A stretch of 58,827 nt of DNA, taken from contig DUBB01000009.1 in NCBI GenBank assembly GCA_012960535.1, forward strand, positions 94,835 to 153,661, in the 5' to 3' direction. The position numbers were made by a program, and so were the translations under genes. This document shows positions 10,082 to 18,932 of this stretch, piece after piece. How positions within the stretch are numbered: the stretch's first letter is position 1; each line of letters opens with the position of its first letter. The DNA is from Gammaproteobacteria bacterium. GTDB taxonomy: Bacteria; Pseudomonadota; Gammaproteobacteria; Pseudomonadales; Azotimanducaceae. Below the pieces are notes generated by a model. That model did no database searches. It worked only from the letters and a program-made list of their open reading frames with translations, and had not been told where the DNA came from.

Positions 10082-10216
10082 TTACCTCACACAGTCAGCA
10101 CCAGGGCAGCTATTCAACCTGCAGCACAGCACATTGACCGTACCACCTCGCTGAGCCAGGTCAATCACCAGCGTTAGACCAACCCTATCCGCGCCGATAG
10201 TAATAACTTCAGCGGT
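10082..10216 (-). pseudogene. Remnant of an FAD-binding aromatic monooxygenase (N-terminal Rossmann segment only)
   Basis: One reading frame encodes about 45 residues including GADRVGLTLVIDLAQRGG, which lines up with the N-terminal dinucleotide fold of phenol-hydroxylase-type flavin monooxygenases (consensus like GAGPVGLTLAIDLAQRG). The second and third elements of GxGxxG are damaged (GADRVG). The frame has no start codon nearby, ends at TAA after a Cys-rich nonsense tail, and the remaining 400-500 residues are missing. It lies between the LLM and P450 genes, so the locus probably once had a third oxygenase. Similarity was judged by eye. Confidence 0.6.
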
Positions 10217-10270
10217 AGCCTTGATTAGCAGACGCCTTACTGTGCTTTGGTTGCTTGCATGGATCGATAT

Positions 10271-11479
10271 TCAGATCTTGACTGGCAGGCCATCGTAGCG
10301 GTGCCAACCTGGCATATTCTGCAGCTTGAGCGATGCAGGGTCCCCGGCTAGTTGCAGGTTGGGAAACCGCTGTAACAGATTCAATATACCAAACCTGGCT
10401 TCTGCTCGAGCCAGATGCGCACCCAGACAAAAGTGGGTGCCATGGCCGAAGCCTAAATGACGATTTGGCGTGCGACCAATATCGAAAATCTGAGGATTGT
10501 CGAACGCCCTGGGATCATGATTCGCGGCGCCAAAAAGCGGCATGATCGGCTTACCCTTGGGAATCGTTACCCCGTGCAACTGAATGTCTTCAGCAGCGTA
10601 TCCCGGCTTAGTAGATTGCACCGGTCCTCTGTGCCGGAGGATTTCCTCAACAGCCGAATTAATAAGTTCGGGATTATCTCGCAGGCGCAGTAACTGCTCT
10701 GGGTTTTCCAGCAACGTCAAAACACCATTGGTAATCAGATGCACTGTGGTTTCATAGCCGCCAACAATGAGCAGGAAGACCATGGCTACAATTTCATCTT
10801 CGGTCAAACGATCACCCTCCGCATCAGCCTCGATCAGGCCAGTGAGAATGTCATCACCCGGATTATCACGTTTTTTCCGGATCAGCTCACGCACAAATCG
10901 CACCGTATCCGGCATATCCCAGAACAGGGTACGGAGTATGCGCCAACCACCAAAACCTTTGGTCAGGATGCTGAACATCTCTTTAAACTGAGGAATCGCC
11001 TCCCGGGAAAGCCCCATCATATCGGCGATCATACGCATTGGGATGGCCAGGGCGTAATTACTCTGCAGGTCAAATTCTTTTTTTAAGGAGAGCCCGTCCA
11101 GTAATTCGTTCGAATACTGATCTATTTTGGTTTCCAGCACTTCAATCGCCTGGGGCCTGAAGGCACGCCGGACCAGTTCACGCAGACGCCGGTGATTCGG
11201 ATCATCCTCTACAATCATACTTTCAGCTATTGGTTTGATGGCCTTCGGCATGGGAAACGGAAACCGACTGCCACCGGTAATAGTCGATCGATTGCGCAGC
11301 ACGCGAGGATCTTTGAGAATTGCCGTGCAATCTTCATAACGCGCTATGGTGAACACCTTGATGATACTCACCTTCGCTTGATGAACCGGAAGGTCCTCTC
11401 GAATCTGTTCGTAAAATGCGAACTTATTGCTATTAAATTCATCAGAATTCAGGTTAAACGGTTTGGACTTATCAATCAT
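10271..11479 (-). CDS. Cytochrome P450 (bacterial class I type)
   Basis: A 402-residue soluble P450. Visible motifs are GGYETT in the I-helix (acid-alcohol pair replaced by E-T), EEILRH for ExxR, and the haem loop GFGHGTHFCLGAHLAR with thiolate C351. It differs clearly from the CYP153-like protein and resembles the broad CYP107/CYP105-type group. The natural substrate cannot be assigned. No ferredoxin gene is adjacent. A short open frame overlaps its start by 4 nt. Confidence 0.92.
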   Translation of the reverse strand: MIDKSKPFNLNSDEFNSNKFAFYEQIREDLPVHQAKVSIIKVFTIARYEDCTAILKDPRVLRNRSTITGGSRFPFPMPKAIKPIAESMIVEDDPNHRRLRELVRRAFRPQAIEVLETKIDQYSNELLDGLSLKKEFDLQSNYALAIPMRMIADMMGLSREAIPQFKEMFSILTKGFGGWRILRTLFWDMPDTVRFVRELIRKKRDNPGDDILTGLIEADAEGDRLTEDEIVAMVFLLIVGGYETTVHLITNGVLTLLENPEQLLRLRDNPELINSAVEEILRHRGPVQSTKPGYAAEDIQLHGVTIPKGKPIMPLFGAANHDPRAFDNPQIFDIGRTPNRHLGFGHGTHFCLGAHLARAEARFGILNLLQRFPNLQLAGDPASLKLQNMPGWHRYDGLPVKI

Positions 11480-11691
11480 GAGCTAGCTCCATTTCCATTT
11501 GTGCCACTTATTTCAATCTTGCCATCATTGAGTGTACTGGGACTGCCGCAAACCGGCAACACGCTGCGATTGCTGACACCTTCATAACCCGCTTTTGGTT
11601 GCGTACCTTGCGCCCTTGCATGACAGAAGCAACGCTTCACAATCCTACTTAAGCCAGCGTGACCATCGGCTTTGTCATTCAATTTAAACAA
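11476..11691 (-). CDS. Possible small cysteine-containing protein coupled to the P450 gene
   Basis: A 71-codon frame from a TTG at 11691 ends in TGA overlapping the P450 ATG (ATGA). The frame stays open upstream to about 11775 without an ATG, giving up to 95 codons of varied, coding-like composition (HPGAFVPGPVLFKLND upstream; CFCHARAQGTQ and VLPVCGSPSTLNDG inside). No family was recognised. It may be a small translated leader protein, or the truncated tail of a lost gene. The ATGA overlap favours past or present translation; absence of a good start codon weighs against it. It occupies most of the 349-bp space between the P450 and the next gene. Confidence 0.35.
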   Translation of the reverse strand: MFKLNDKADGHAGLSRIVKRCFCHARAQGTQPKAGYEGVSNRSVLPVCGSPSTLNDGKIEISGTNGNGASS

Positions 11692-11828
11692 AACTGGACC
11701 AGGTACAAATGCTCCAGGGTGACTAATTTTTTCGTTTATATTCAGACAGGCAACAGAATATGAAGGTTTCCCTTACTTACCCGGGGTTCCTTAGGTAGAC
11801 TCGCCTATAACTGTATTGGAGAAGTTTT

Positions 11829-12434
11829 ATGAAATATGTATTGTTCATCCTATTGCTGCTGACTAGCCCGGCTTATGCAGATGATGGACCTGATTGCTCA
11901 AGCATTAAAGACAGAAACGACCGGTTAGCCTGCTTTGATCGTCTGTTTCCCATTGCCCCGGAAAACCCTAAGCAGCAAGCACCATCGACTGACGGCCCGC
12001 AGACAACACAAACTGCAGCACCGGTTACCCCCGCTCAGCAGTCAGCGACTCCAGAAAAACCGCCAATTTCCAGCAGTGAAGGCGTGCCGGTCACCGCACA
12101 GTCGCCAAGCGCACCAGCCGTGACCAAGGCCCCTGCTGTTGCCAAGACCGATAAAAAGAAGAAGCCATCCTTTACCAAAAACCTATTGCGTAAGACCAAG
12201 CGCATGTTTGACCGAGAAACCGTAGAAATTACTGCAACGATTAAAGAAGTGATCGATAAGGACCGGAAGAAAATGGTATTCCTGCTGGATAATGACCAGA
12301 TCTGGCTGCAGACTTCACCCCGTAACCTACCGATTCGACAAGATGATAAGGTGACTATCAAGAGTGGTTTCATCGGTGGCTACATTCTAAGAAATGAAAA
12401 AGGCACCTCAACCCGGGTTGAAAGAATCAGATAA
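11829..12434 (+). CDS. Exported protein of unknown function with Pro/Thr-rich linker
   Basis: A 201-residue protein with a clear signal peptide (residues 1-17, ending AYA|DD). A mature N-terminal motif DCSSIKDRNDRLACFDRLF resembles the short Cys-pair motif found in many proteobacterial periplasmic proteins. A low-complexity Pro/Thr/Ala/Gln linker follows (about 43-110), then a lysine-rich patch, and a C-terminal domain (about 145-201) with alternating hydrophobic residues that look like a small beta barrel. The architecture fits a periplasmic or envelope-associated protein. The function is not recognised. The 3' end of the gene is duplicated downstream. Confidence 0.8.
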   Translation: MKYVLFILLLLTSPAYADDGPDCSSIKDRNDRLACFDRLFPIAPENPKQQAPSTDGPQTTQTAAPVTPAQQSATPEKPPISSSEGVPVTAQSPSAPAVTKAPAVAKTDKKKKPSFTKNLLRKTKRMFDRETVEITATIKEVIDKDRKKMVFLLDNDQIWLQTSPRNLPIRQDDKVTIKSGFIGGYILRNEKGTSTRVERIR

Positions 12435-12596
12435 ATTGCCTGGGCAAATAGCAGGTCCACAGACAGCAACCCAGTTTGGTTAGGCCCAACAACAGAAACC
12501 CAGCCTATGCTGGATTTCTGTTACCAGATTCTAAAAAATGAAGGAGGTGTTTCAACCCAGGTTGAACGAATCGGATAAATTGCCTTGGCAAATAGC
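12384..12596 (+). repeat. Tandem duplication of the 3' end of the exported-protein gene
   Basis: Bases 12384-12452 (last 16 codons, stop and 18 nt more) recur at 12528-12596 with the same length and 58 of 69 bases identical. The second copy still reads as protein in the same phase (ILKNEGGVSTQVERIG, stop) and several changes are conservative. A similar hairpin follows each copy at a comparable distance, so the duplicated unit probably spanned the gene end and its terminator. Confidence 0.85.
12491..12521 (+). terminator. Strong hairpin after first gene-end copy (decayed terminator)
   Basis: ACAGAAACCCAGC pairs with GCTGGATTTCTGT around a CTAT loop. There is no T run after it. Its core AACCCAGCCTA is shared with the intact terminator 153 bp downstream, consistent with duplication of one ancestral terminator. 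Confidence 0.55.
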
Positions 12597-12643
12597 GGCT
12601 CGCTAACAGCCCGGTGATTCATGTCCTGAGTAAGACAAAAGGC

Positions 12644-12673
12644 AAAAAAAACCCAGCCTAAGCTGGGTTTTTT
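12644..12673. terminator. Bidirectional rho-independent terminator
   Basis: AAAAAACCCAGC and GCTGGGTTTTTT form a perfect stem around CTAA, with an A run on one side and a T run on the other. It lies between convergent genes (exported protein on plus, TonB receptor on minus) and can terminate both. Confidence 0.92.
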
Positions 12674-12699
12674 ATTTCCTTAGCAATTACTAACCAGGA

Positions 12700-15699
12700 T
12701 TATAAGCTACCACCGAAGCGGACAAAATACATCATGCCACGACCATCATGCATGGTTCCGTCATAGCCGGTAACATTTGCAATATAGGGCGCTTCCTCAT
12801 CAAAAACGTTCATAATACCCACCGACACAGCACTATCAGACAGGTACTTCGCTTCACCAAAGTTATAGGTGTACTGAACATCGACCGTGGTCATACTTTC
12901 TATCACCGTATCGCCAGTAAGCTTCGCGTTTACATGTGGATTCCCTGCCATTGAGGCGACCGCACCAAAAAAGTATCGGGTACCAAAAGGAACATCGCTT
13001 TCAATCTCATCTACATGCTTGGCAATCATAAATGCCCGATGCGGCCCCATATTCCACGACAGTGTTGCATTGACTTTGAATTCAGGCAATGGTCGAGCAA
13101 CTGGATTGGTACTGTTATAGCTACCAACGCCATCATAGGTGGTAGCGCCGACCTGGACCTCATACTCCTTAATCCAAGCAGCCTGTAGACCAATTCTCCA
13201 GCTACCGGCGTCAGTATCAAAACTGTAGGATGAATTAAGATCCATGCCACTGATATTGGCACCATTAGCATTGGCAAATTCGGGCAAAATGCGCAGTAGA
13301 ATTGCTTGCGCGTTTCTGATGACCTGAGCCGGATTACCTGCCCCTGCATTCATCGCAGCAACATAATCAGCGCCGGGGTTAGCCGCTATATAAGCATCCA
13401 GACCTGCAATGTCGTCCCGCAACAAGTTTGAAGAGGATTCACGGGTAATAATGTCTGTATATTCGTAGTCATAGTAGTCCAAATCGATCTGGAACCCTTC
13501 CATCAAACCATCTTGAGGCACCCATGAAACGCCGATGTTCACGTTATCTGCACTTTCAGGTGTCAACTCAGGATTACCCACGGACAGTGATGGCTTGTAA
13601 GTGGTTCCACTCCAGTCTGCCTGGTTTGCTACCGTCGTAATGGTTCCGAATGATTGCTGCAATGAAGGAACCCTGAACGAACTACCCGCTGAGGCGCGCA
13701 AGGACAATGAATCAGACGGTCTCCATAAAACAGTAATCTTTGGATCTGTTGTATCGACACCTATTTCATCAAAATCCTCGTACCGAACCGCAATATTGAT
13801 ATCCAGCGAATCCCCTACCGGTATGCCAATCTCACCAAATATGGCTGTGGTTGTCAGACCACCGTTCCAGTCATTGGCGCCATACACGAAGTCCAAATTA
13901 TTGGTATTGGTCGCGGCGTCTAATAATACCGACCCGGTATCTCGACGACGTTGGAAGCCAATCGCCAGACCTACAGGCCCGGATGCAGTTTCAAAAAGAT
14001 TCCCTGACAGAATTACATCAATCACACGCTGACGAAAATCTGTATCAGAAGTCACCCTTCCCAGAAGCCACTGATACAGTTCAACGGGATTCACCAACGT
14101 CAGGTCATCCTGACCCAGGTTGCCATCACGATCAAACATCGTATTACCAAAAACGTTGAAGAAATAACAGCCTCCAGCAGCGAACTGGCCTCCTGAAGCA
14201 GCATAAGCGGCATTACCTTCACCCGGCGTACCGGTGAGTGGATCACACTCAGGGCCGCCCAGGCCGTTTATCGCCATGTGCATATTTCCGGATAAAGTAT
14301 CCTGAACCTGGGTGACTGCTGAATTGTGCTGACTCGCAGTATAGGACGTGTCTATTGTCCAATCTCTGTCGGCGAGCTTGAACTCGGAGAGCGCACCTAA
14401 TACAAAACGCTGGTCCGACCGGCTAGAATTCGTAAAGGTATGAACAGGACGATATTGCTCGCCAAACCTGTCCGCCGTGAACTGGGTACCACCAATCATA
14501 CGAGTGAGGTTTGCATATCGAATAGGTTCGATGCCACGACGAAAAGCGTCTTCTATGCTGCCTGGGTTCTGCGCCGTAGCGATGTTCCCGTCTGCATCGA
14601 TATATTCCACTTCAAACGGAACAGTGAGTGCCGGCGCATTAGGGTTCAGGGAGTTCAACCTGTCAAACTCTGAATAGTTTGCTGCAAACTGAAAATACAT
14701 TTCTACGTTTTCCGTGAAATCATAGTGGCCATCGACATGCATTTTTCTAAGCGACTCTTCGGCCTGGATAGAAAAGAATGAACCATAGTCATAGACACAG
14801 CGATTAAACAGATTCCCCAGCGCTCCGCCCCTTTCCAAGGCCGCAGCATCTTCACAGTTGACATCTGCCTGGCCATAGGAAAGGCCCATAGCATCTCGCG
14901 GCGGATTTGCATTACCCACCACTTCTCCGGGATTCAGGCCGTGAGCTGCCCAGATCACGGGATCTCCTATAGGTAACAATCGGCCAGGTTGTCCTGTTGA
15001 CGATAAGGTGGTTCCACCATAACGTTGGTAATTATCATCAATATTGATCTCGTCCCGGTTCAGGTTTGATGCCGACACGACAATGCCGCCTCGGTCGCCC
15101 TGAACACCCCATAACACGCCGACCTGATGAGCATCTCCCTCACCGCTTAGCCTGTCCGTTGTGAACTGGTAGGACATATCAAACCCTTCGAAATTCTTCT
15201 TAGTGATAAAGTTAACCACGCCGGCAATCGCATCAGAGCCATAAAGCGCTGAGGCTCCATCTTTAACAATTTCTATACGTTCAAGGGCAATATTGGGAAT
15301 CAAGCCATTAACGTTGACCGATGCGTTGCCCCTGCCATTATACCAGGATGCCACCTGCCGTTTACCATTGACCAATGGCAATGTTGCACCATGACCAAGG
15401 TTCCGCAAATTAATTGAGTTACGCCCATCCGCGCCTTCTCCCTGGAAGGTCGCCGCGCGCGATTGACTGCCCGATGACCAAGGCATGGCTTGGACAATCT
15501 CCGACACATCACTTGCGCCAAGATCTTCAATATCCGCTGCAGTCACCACCGATAATGGCGACGGCGAATCTGAAGCATCTCGCTTAAGATAACTACCTGT
15601 GACCACCACTTCTTCCAAGGCCTCGTCTTCAGCAAAAGCTGCAGGAAGGCCTATCATCATCACAGATGCAATTAATAAAGTTTTCATTTGATTATTCAA
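12700..15699 (-). CDS. Large TonB-dependent receptor (999 aa)
   Basis: An outer-membrane transporter of the large type common in marine Gammaproteobacteria and Caulobacterales. A signal peptide (ends AAFA|ED) precedes the TonB box LEEVVVTGS, a plug domain (SINLRNLG, LVNGKRQV, ALERIEIVKDGASALYGSDAIAGVVNFITKK in several parts between residues 90 and 165) and a long barrel with SFRVPSLQQSF and a C-terminal NVFDEEAPY strand pattern. The TTG start at 15699 is chosen because AAGGAG lies 6 nt upstream; an ATG four codons later is too far from it. Two candidate promoters lie upstream. The next upstream genes on the same strand are an aminotransferase and a carotenoid oxygenase, which may share its substrate. 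Confidence 0.94.
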   Translation of the reverse strand: MNNQMKTLLIASVMMIGLPAAFAEDEALEEVVVTGSYLKRDASDSPSPLSVVTAADIEDLGASDVSEIVQAMPWSSGSQSRAATFQGEGADGRNSINLRNLGHGATLPLVNGKRQVASWYNGRGNASVNVNGLIPNIALERIEIVKDGASALYGSDAIAGVVNFITKKNFEGFDMSYQFTTDRLSGEGDAHQVGVLWGVQGDRGGIVVSASNLNRDEINIDDNYQRYGGTTLSSTGQPGRLLPIGDPVIWAAHGLNPGEVVGNANPPRDAMGLSYGQADVNCEDAAALERGGALGNLFNRCVYDYGSFFSIQAEESLRKMHVDGHYDFTENVEMYFQFAANYSEFDRLNSLNPNAPALTVPFEVEYIDADGNIATAQNPGSIEDAFRRGIEPIRYANLTRMIGGTQFTADRFGEQYRPVHTFTNSSRSDQRFVLGALSEFKLADRDWTIDTSYTASQHNSAVTQVQDTLSGNMHMAINGLGGPECDPLTGTPGEGNAAYAASGGQFAAGGCYFFNVFGNTMFDRDGNLGQDDLTLVNPVELYQWLLGRVTSDTDFRQRVIDVILSGNLFETASGPVGLAIGFQRRRDTGSVLLDAATNTNNLDFVYGANDWNGGLTTTAIFGEIGIPVGDSLDINIAVRYEDFDEIGVDTTDPKITVLWRPSDSLSLRASAGSSFRVPSLQQSFGTITTVANQADWSGTTYKPSLSVGNPELTPESADNVNIGVSWVPQDGLMEGFQIDLDYYDYEYTDIITRESSSNLLRDDIAGLDAYIAANPGADYVAAMNAGAGNPAQVIRNAQAILLRILPEFANANGANISGMDLNSSYSFDTDAGSWRIGLQAAWIKEYEVQVGATTYDGVGSYNSTNPVARPLPEFKVNATLSWNMGPHRAFMIAKHVDEIESDVPFGTRYFFGAVASMAGNPHVNAKLTGDTVIESMTTVDVQYTYNFGEAKYLSDSAVSVGIMNVFDEEAPYIANVTGYDGTMHDGRGMMYFVRFGGSL

Positions 15700-15751
15700 A
15701 GCTTACTCCTTGGTAAATTTAACAAAACTCGTTAACCAACTATTTTTTTTT

Positions 15752-15780
15752 ATTATAGGGTGAACGAATTGTTCTGCCTA
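15752..15780 (-). promoter_or_regulatory. Candidate sigma-70 promoter for the large TonB receptor
   Basis: On the minus strand a perfect -10 TATAAT (15757-15752) lies 17 bp after a -35-like TAGGCA (15780-15775, 4 of 6 matches). The start codon is about 50 bp downstream. The spacer holds a small GAAC/GTTC inverted pair. Confidence 0.6.
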
Positions 15781-16240
15781 AAAGGACATCTTGCTTTGGA
15801 CTCGGAATATTCCCCAAACCAACTGCGATGTGCATGGCTTCCCCAAACGCACCATCCCCTTAAAACCCCCTCTGACTACACCACTTGCCACTGCAGTTAG
15901 CCCACTTGCCAGCTAACAAACCGCCAACAATTCAGTTCATATACTAGACTGCGGTCCTCAGTTGTCAAGCAATCAAGAAATTTTTTGTCGGCAGGCCTCA
16001 TCTGCTGAATCAACTGGGAACCCTTCACCAAACAGCGTATTGGATCCCTGACCGGGTAAAAATTTCTGTGCCAGCAACAAAACGATGGCTCCCCTGTACT
16101 GCGCAAGCGCATTTTTTCAATCTCAGCCATCATTTTATCTGTTGTGTCGGTCCCGCTTAATTAAACGCGCATCAGATTGCGAGTACGACCACAGCCAATG
16201 GTTAGCCAAACCGGTGCGTTAAATCGGCTCAAGGACGATC
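15781..16240. other. Long upstream region of the TonB receptor, no confident gene
   Basis: Between the proximal promoter and the 3' end of the aminotransferase gene there is a roughly 460-bp stretch. It holds a second promoter-like site with a palindrome (15941-15968). A 78-codon minus-strand frame at 15897-16133 has no recognisable similarity and its frame includes the promoter, so it is not called. Confidence 0.5.
15941..15968 (-). promoter_or_regulatory. Candidate distal promoter with palindrome between -35 and -10
   Basis: On the minus strand a perfect -35 TTGACA (15968-15963) is followed after 16 bp by TAGTAT. The spacer contains the imperfect 15-bp palindrome ACTGCGGTCCTCAGT (15948-15962), a typical position for a repressor operator. 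The transcript would run toward the TonB receptor gene with a leader of about 240 nt. Confidence 0.45.
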
Positions 16241-17563
16241 TCAGCCCAGCACGTCATCTACCGCTGCCAAGAGGGTTTCCACCATCTGGTCTATTTCATT
16301 TTCAGAAATAATAAAAGGTGGCCCCATACAGACCACATCCCTGACATCACCGGTTCCGCCACCATAATAAAATACGCCTCTTTCCATACCCCTGCCTACC
16401 ACTTTGTTAGTGACCGCATCGTCAATGGGATAGGGCGTTAAATCATCTCTGTCACGAACAATCTCAATTGCCGCCAGCAAGCCTCGACCGCGCACTTCGG
16501 CAACATGCGGGTGGTTAGAGAAGGCATTATTAAGGCTTGCCTGTAGATATTTACCCAATGTTGCTACCCGGTTCACATGGTCTTCCTCAACCATTATCTG
16601 CAAGACTTCGGCTGCAGCAGCACAGGCAGCCGGATGAGCTCCAAAGGTATTAAACATGACCGGGAATCCTGCATTTTGAATAGCGGCGCCGATTTTTTCG
16701 GTAGCAAAGACGCCGCCCAAGGGTGCATAACCGCCTGCCAGGCCCTTACCGCTAACCAGGATGTCGGGCTGCACCGGCCAGTGCTGAAAACCGAACTTTT
16801 CCCCGGTTCGACCGAAACCGGTCATCACCTCATCAAGAATGAGAACGACACCATACTCATCACAGATTTCACGCGCGCGCGGCCAGTAGTCATCCGGTGG
16901 TACGATTGCACCGCCGGATGAACCGGTAATCGGCTCAGCCAGAAAAGCGGCAATCGTATCTGGACCTTCCTGTTCAATCAACAGTCTCAACTGGTCAGCG
17001 TAGAACGCACCTGTGTCCTCATGATGTGCTCCCAGCGGGCAACGCAAAGGGTACGGCGCCGCCACTTCAAGATAGCCAGGTAAGGCACTTTCAAGGCCTT
17101 TTTTCCTGGCTGGATGGCCACTGATGGACGCTGTCGCTAAAGTCGTGCCGTGATAACTGATTGACCTGCCGATTATTCGGGTACGGCCACTTTCACCGAT
17201 CGCCTGTTGATATTGCAGCGCCATTTTCATGGCAGCTTCATTGGCTTCGGTTCCACCCGAGGTGACATGGACACGGGTCAAATAGTCAGGCAACCAGTGC
17301 TGCTGCAACACCTTGAGCATGGCCTCTCGCGAGGGTGTTAGCCAGGGCGGCACAACATAGCTGTAATCCAGGGTGGCTCGAGCCACGGCATCAGCGACAC
17401 GCTGTCGACCATGGCCAATATTAACCACAATAGCACCGCCAGCGGCGTCCATAATCCGTCTACCGCTGGCATCATAAAGGTAGATGCCATCAGCACGTTC
17501 AATATAGGTGTTTTTACCGGTAACGAAAGGCCAGCCGAGGTCACTCATTTTACTCATCTCCAT
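16241..17563 (-). CDS. Class III (omega) pyridoxal-phosphate aminotransferase
   Basis: A 440-residue fold-type I enzyme transferring amino groups between amines or omega-amino acids and oxo acids. Seen are VTSGGTEANEAAMKMA (phosphate-binding region), SYHGTT, the LILDEVMTGFGRTG loop with the Asp contacting the pyridine nitrogen, and VSGKGLAGGYAPLGG with the Schiff-base lysine. FNTFGAHPAACAAA follows. The substrate is undefined; diaminobutyrate, beta-alanine or taurine aminotransferases are relatives. It lies 50 bp downstream of the carotenoid oxygenase gene on the same strand, probably in one operon. The first ATG is used, though two further ATG codons lie within six codons. Confidence 0.92.
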   Translation of the reverse strand: MEMSKMSDLGWPFVTGKNTYIERADGIYLYDASGRRIMDAAGGAIVVNIGHGRQRVADAVARATLDYSYVVPPWLTPSREAMLKVLQQHWLPDYLTRVHVTSGGTEANEAAMKMALQYQQAIGESGRTRIIGRSISYHGTTLATASISGHPARKKGLESALPGYLEVAAPYPLRCPLGAHHEDTGAFYADQLRLLIEQEGPDTIAAFLAEPITGSSGGAIVPPDDYWPRAREICDEYGVVLILDEVMTGFGRTGEKFGFQHWPVQPDILVSGKGLAGGYAPLGGVFATEKIGAAIQNAGFPVMFNTFGAHPAACAAAAEVLQIMVEEDHVNRVATLGKYLQASLNNAFSNHPHVAEVRGRGLLAAIEIVRDRDDLTPYPIDDAVTNKVVGRGMERGVFYYGGGTGDVRDVVCMGPPFIISENEIDQMVETLLAAVDDVLG

Positions 17564-17613
17564 CTATGCTCTCGCAAATGCCCACCACCGCCTAAGCGCC
17601 TGCAGATTCACTT

Positions 17614-18921
17614 TCAGCACGACGGCACCCAACTGCCATGGAAGCCGAACGGAACACGCTGAGGCAGCTTGATTTCTGCTACTGCGCCTGCGGCCATGTC
17701 CTGGGCATTAACAATCAGCAGACTGCTTTTATTGTCCCGACGATCAAAAACGTAAGACAACAGATAGCCCTGGTCCTCACTTTCAGCCTGCTCTACCGGT
17801 ACGAATACAGGCTCTGCACCCATTTTATCGGCGCCAAGCTCATGAACCTCAGAACTGTTCTGCGTGAAATCGTATTTGATGATTGAGCTGAACTCCGGCT
17901 TCACCGAGCTTTTACCAAGGCCCAGAGCGTAACCAAAGCGGTGCTCCCGACCTTCCAGACTAGGATGAATACGCGGAAACTCGGCCGGTCTATCATCAAG
18001 CTGTTGCTCAGCCGCTGTACCTTTTGAGATATCCAGCTGCCAGCGGGTTAATAATGGCGGCGATTCGGTAAAAGGCCCATTCCAGTCCTGATCAAAAATT
18101 CTCTGGTAGCGCATGGCGTCAAACACCACGTTACCCGCTGCATCCTCAAAGGCATTGAACGGATGAAAAATAAAGCAGGGGTCGATATCAAACCACTTGA
18201 TCTCTGCTGAGGTATTTTTCCGGTTGAGTAGGCCAATTCTCGCCTGATGCTTATCGTTCCAGGCCATGGGGAAATAGCCGCGCACAAGCCGAACCCAGTT
18301 GAAGGTGATAGACAGATCAAGAATCAACACGTAGTTTTCGGTAATGGCGCAGTCATGCACCATGGGCCTGCCGGGCAGATCGATGACCTGGGTCTGCCTG
18401 ACCCGGTCATCCTTACCGACAACAATGTGCTGCAAACAATAACCTCTGGCAAAATCGTAACAGATGCCATGCAGCTCGCCGGTGGCCGCATCCAGCTTGC
18501 TATGGGCGGTAAATCCCCTCTTCAAGGTTCCCTGAAATGGCGCATCACTGAGCGAGCCGAGTTCTGCATCAATCTCAACCGGCACGCCGCCTGATTCAAC
18601 GATGGCGTAGATCTTACCGGCATGCGAGATGACATGCGTGTTGGGGCTGTTGCCATTGGCAGAGACCGACCTGTTTCGATACCACAGCGCATTGCCTGAA
18701 TCCAGGCGAACACCATGCAACATGCCCTGTCCGGAAAACCAGTGGTACTTTGCCGGTTTAGGACTGTTCATGGGATTGGGACCATTACGAACAAACAGGC
18801 CTGACAGGTCCTGCGGGATCTGACCGATAACTTCCAGGTTAGTTTCGTCGATCTGTTCCGTGACCGGCGCATAATTTTCCTGCAGGTACGGGTTTTCTTT
18901 CTTCTTTTTATTGCGCAGCAT
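17614..18921 (-). CDS. Carotenoid/stilbene cleavage oxygenase (RPE65/CCO family)
   Basis: A 435-residue seven-bladed propeller non-haem iron dioxygenase that cleaves a C=C bond in polyenes or stilbenes. The four iron-binding His are seen as H140 (GFTAHSKLD), H189 (PMVHDC), H253 (FIFHPFNAFE) and H428 (FGFHGSW). GLFVRNGPNP and GQGMLHGV are family hallmarks at the N-terminus. There is no signal peptide. The ribosome binding site AAGGAGGAG is near perfect, and six copies of a 9-bp repeat begin immediately upstream of it. A class III aminotransferase gene follows. Relatives include lignostilbene and apocarotenoid dioxygenases; the substrate is not assigned. Confidence 0.93.
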   Translation of the reverse strand: MLRNKKKKENPYLQENYAPVTEQIDETNLEVIGQIPQDLSGLFVRNGPNPMNSPKPAKYHWFSGQGMLHGVRLDSGNALWYRNRSVSANGNSPNTHVISHAGKIYAIVESGGVPVEIDAELGSLSDAPFQGTLKRGFTAHSKLDAATGELHGICYDFARGYCLQHIVVGKDDRVRQTQVIDLPGRPMVHDCAITENYVLILDLSITFNWVRLVRGYFPMAWNDKHQARIGLLNRKNTSAEIKWFDIDPCFIFHPFNAFEDAAGNVVFDAMRYQRIFDQDWNGPFTESPPLLTRWQLDISKGTAAEQQLDDRPAEFPRIHPSLEGREHRFGYALGLGKSSVKPEFSSIIKYDFTQNSSEVHELGADKMGAEPVFVPVEQAESEDQGYLLSYVFDRRDNKSSLLIVNAQDMAAGAVAEIKLPQRVPFGFHGSWVPSC

Positions 18922-18932
18922 TGCTCCTCCTT

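Noticed and set aside
15897..16133. 78-codon minus-strand frame upstream of the large TonB receptor
   Set aside because: No recognisable domain, and it contains a promoter-like element in its middle.
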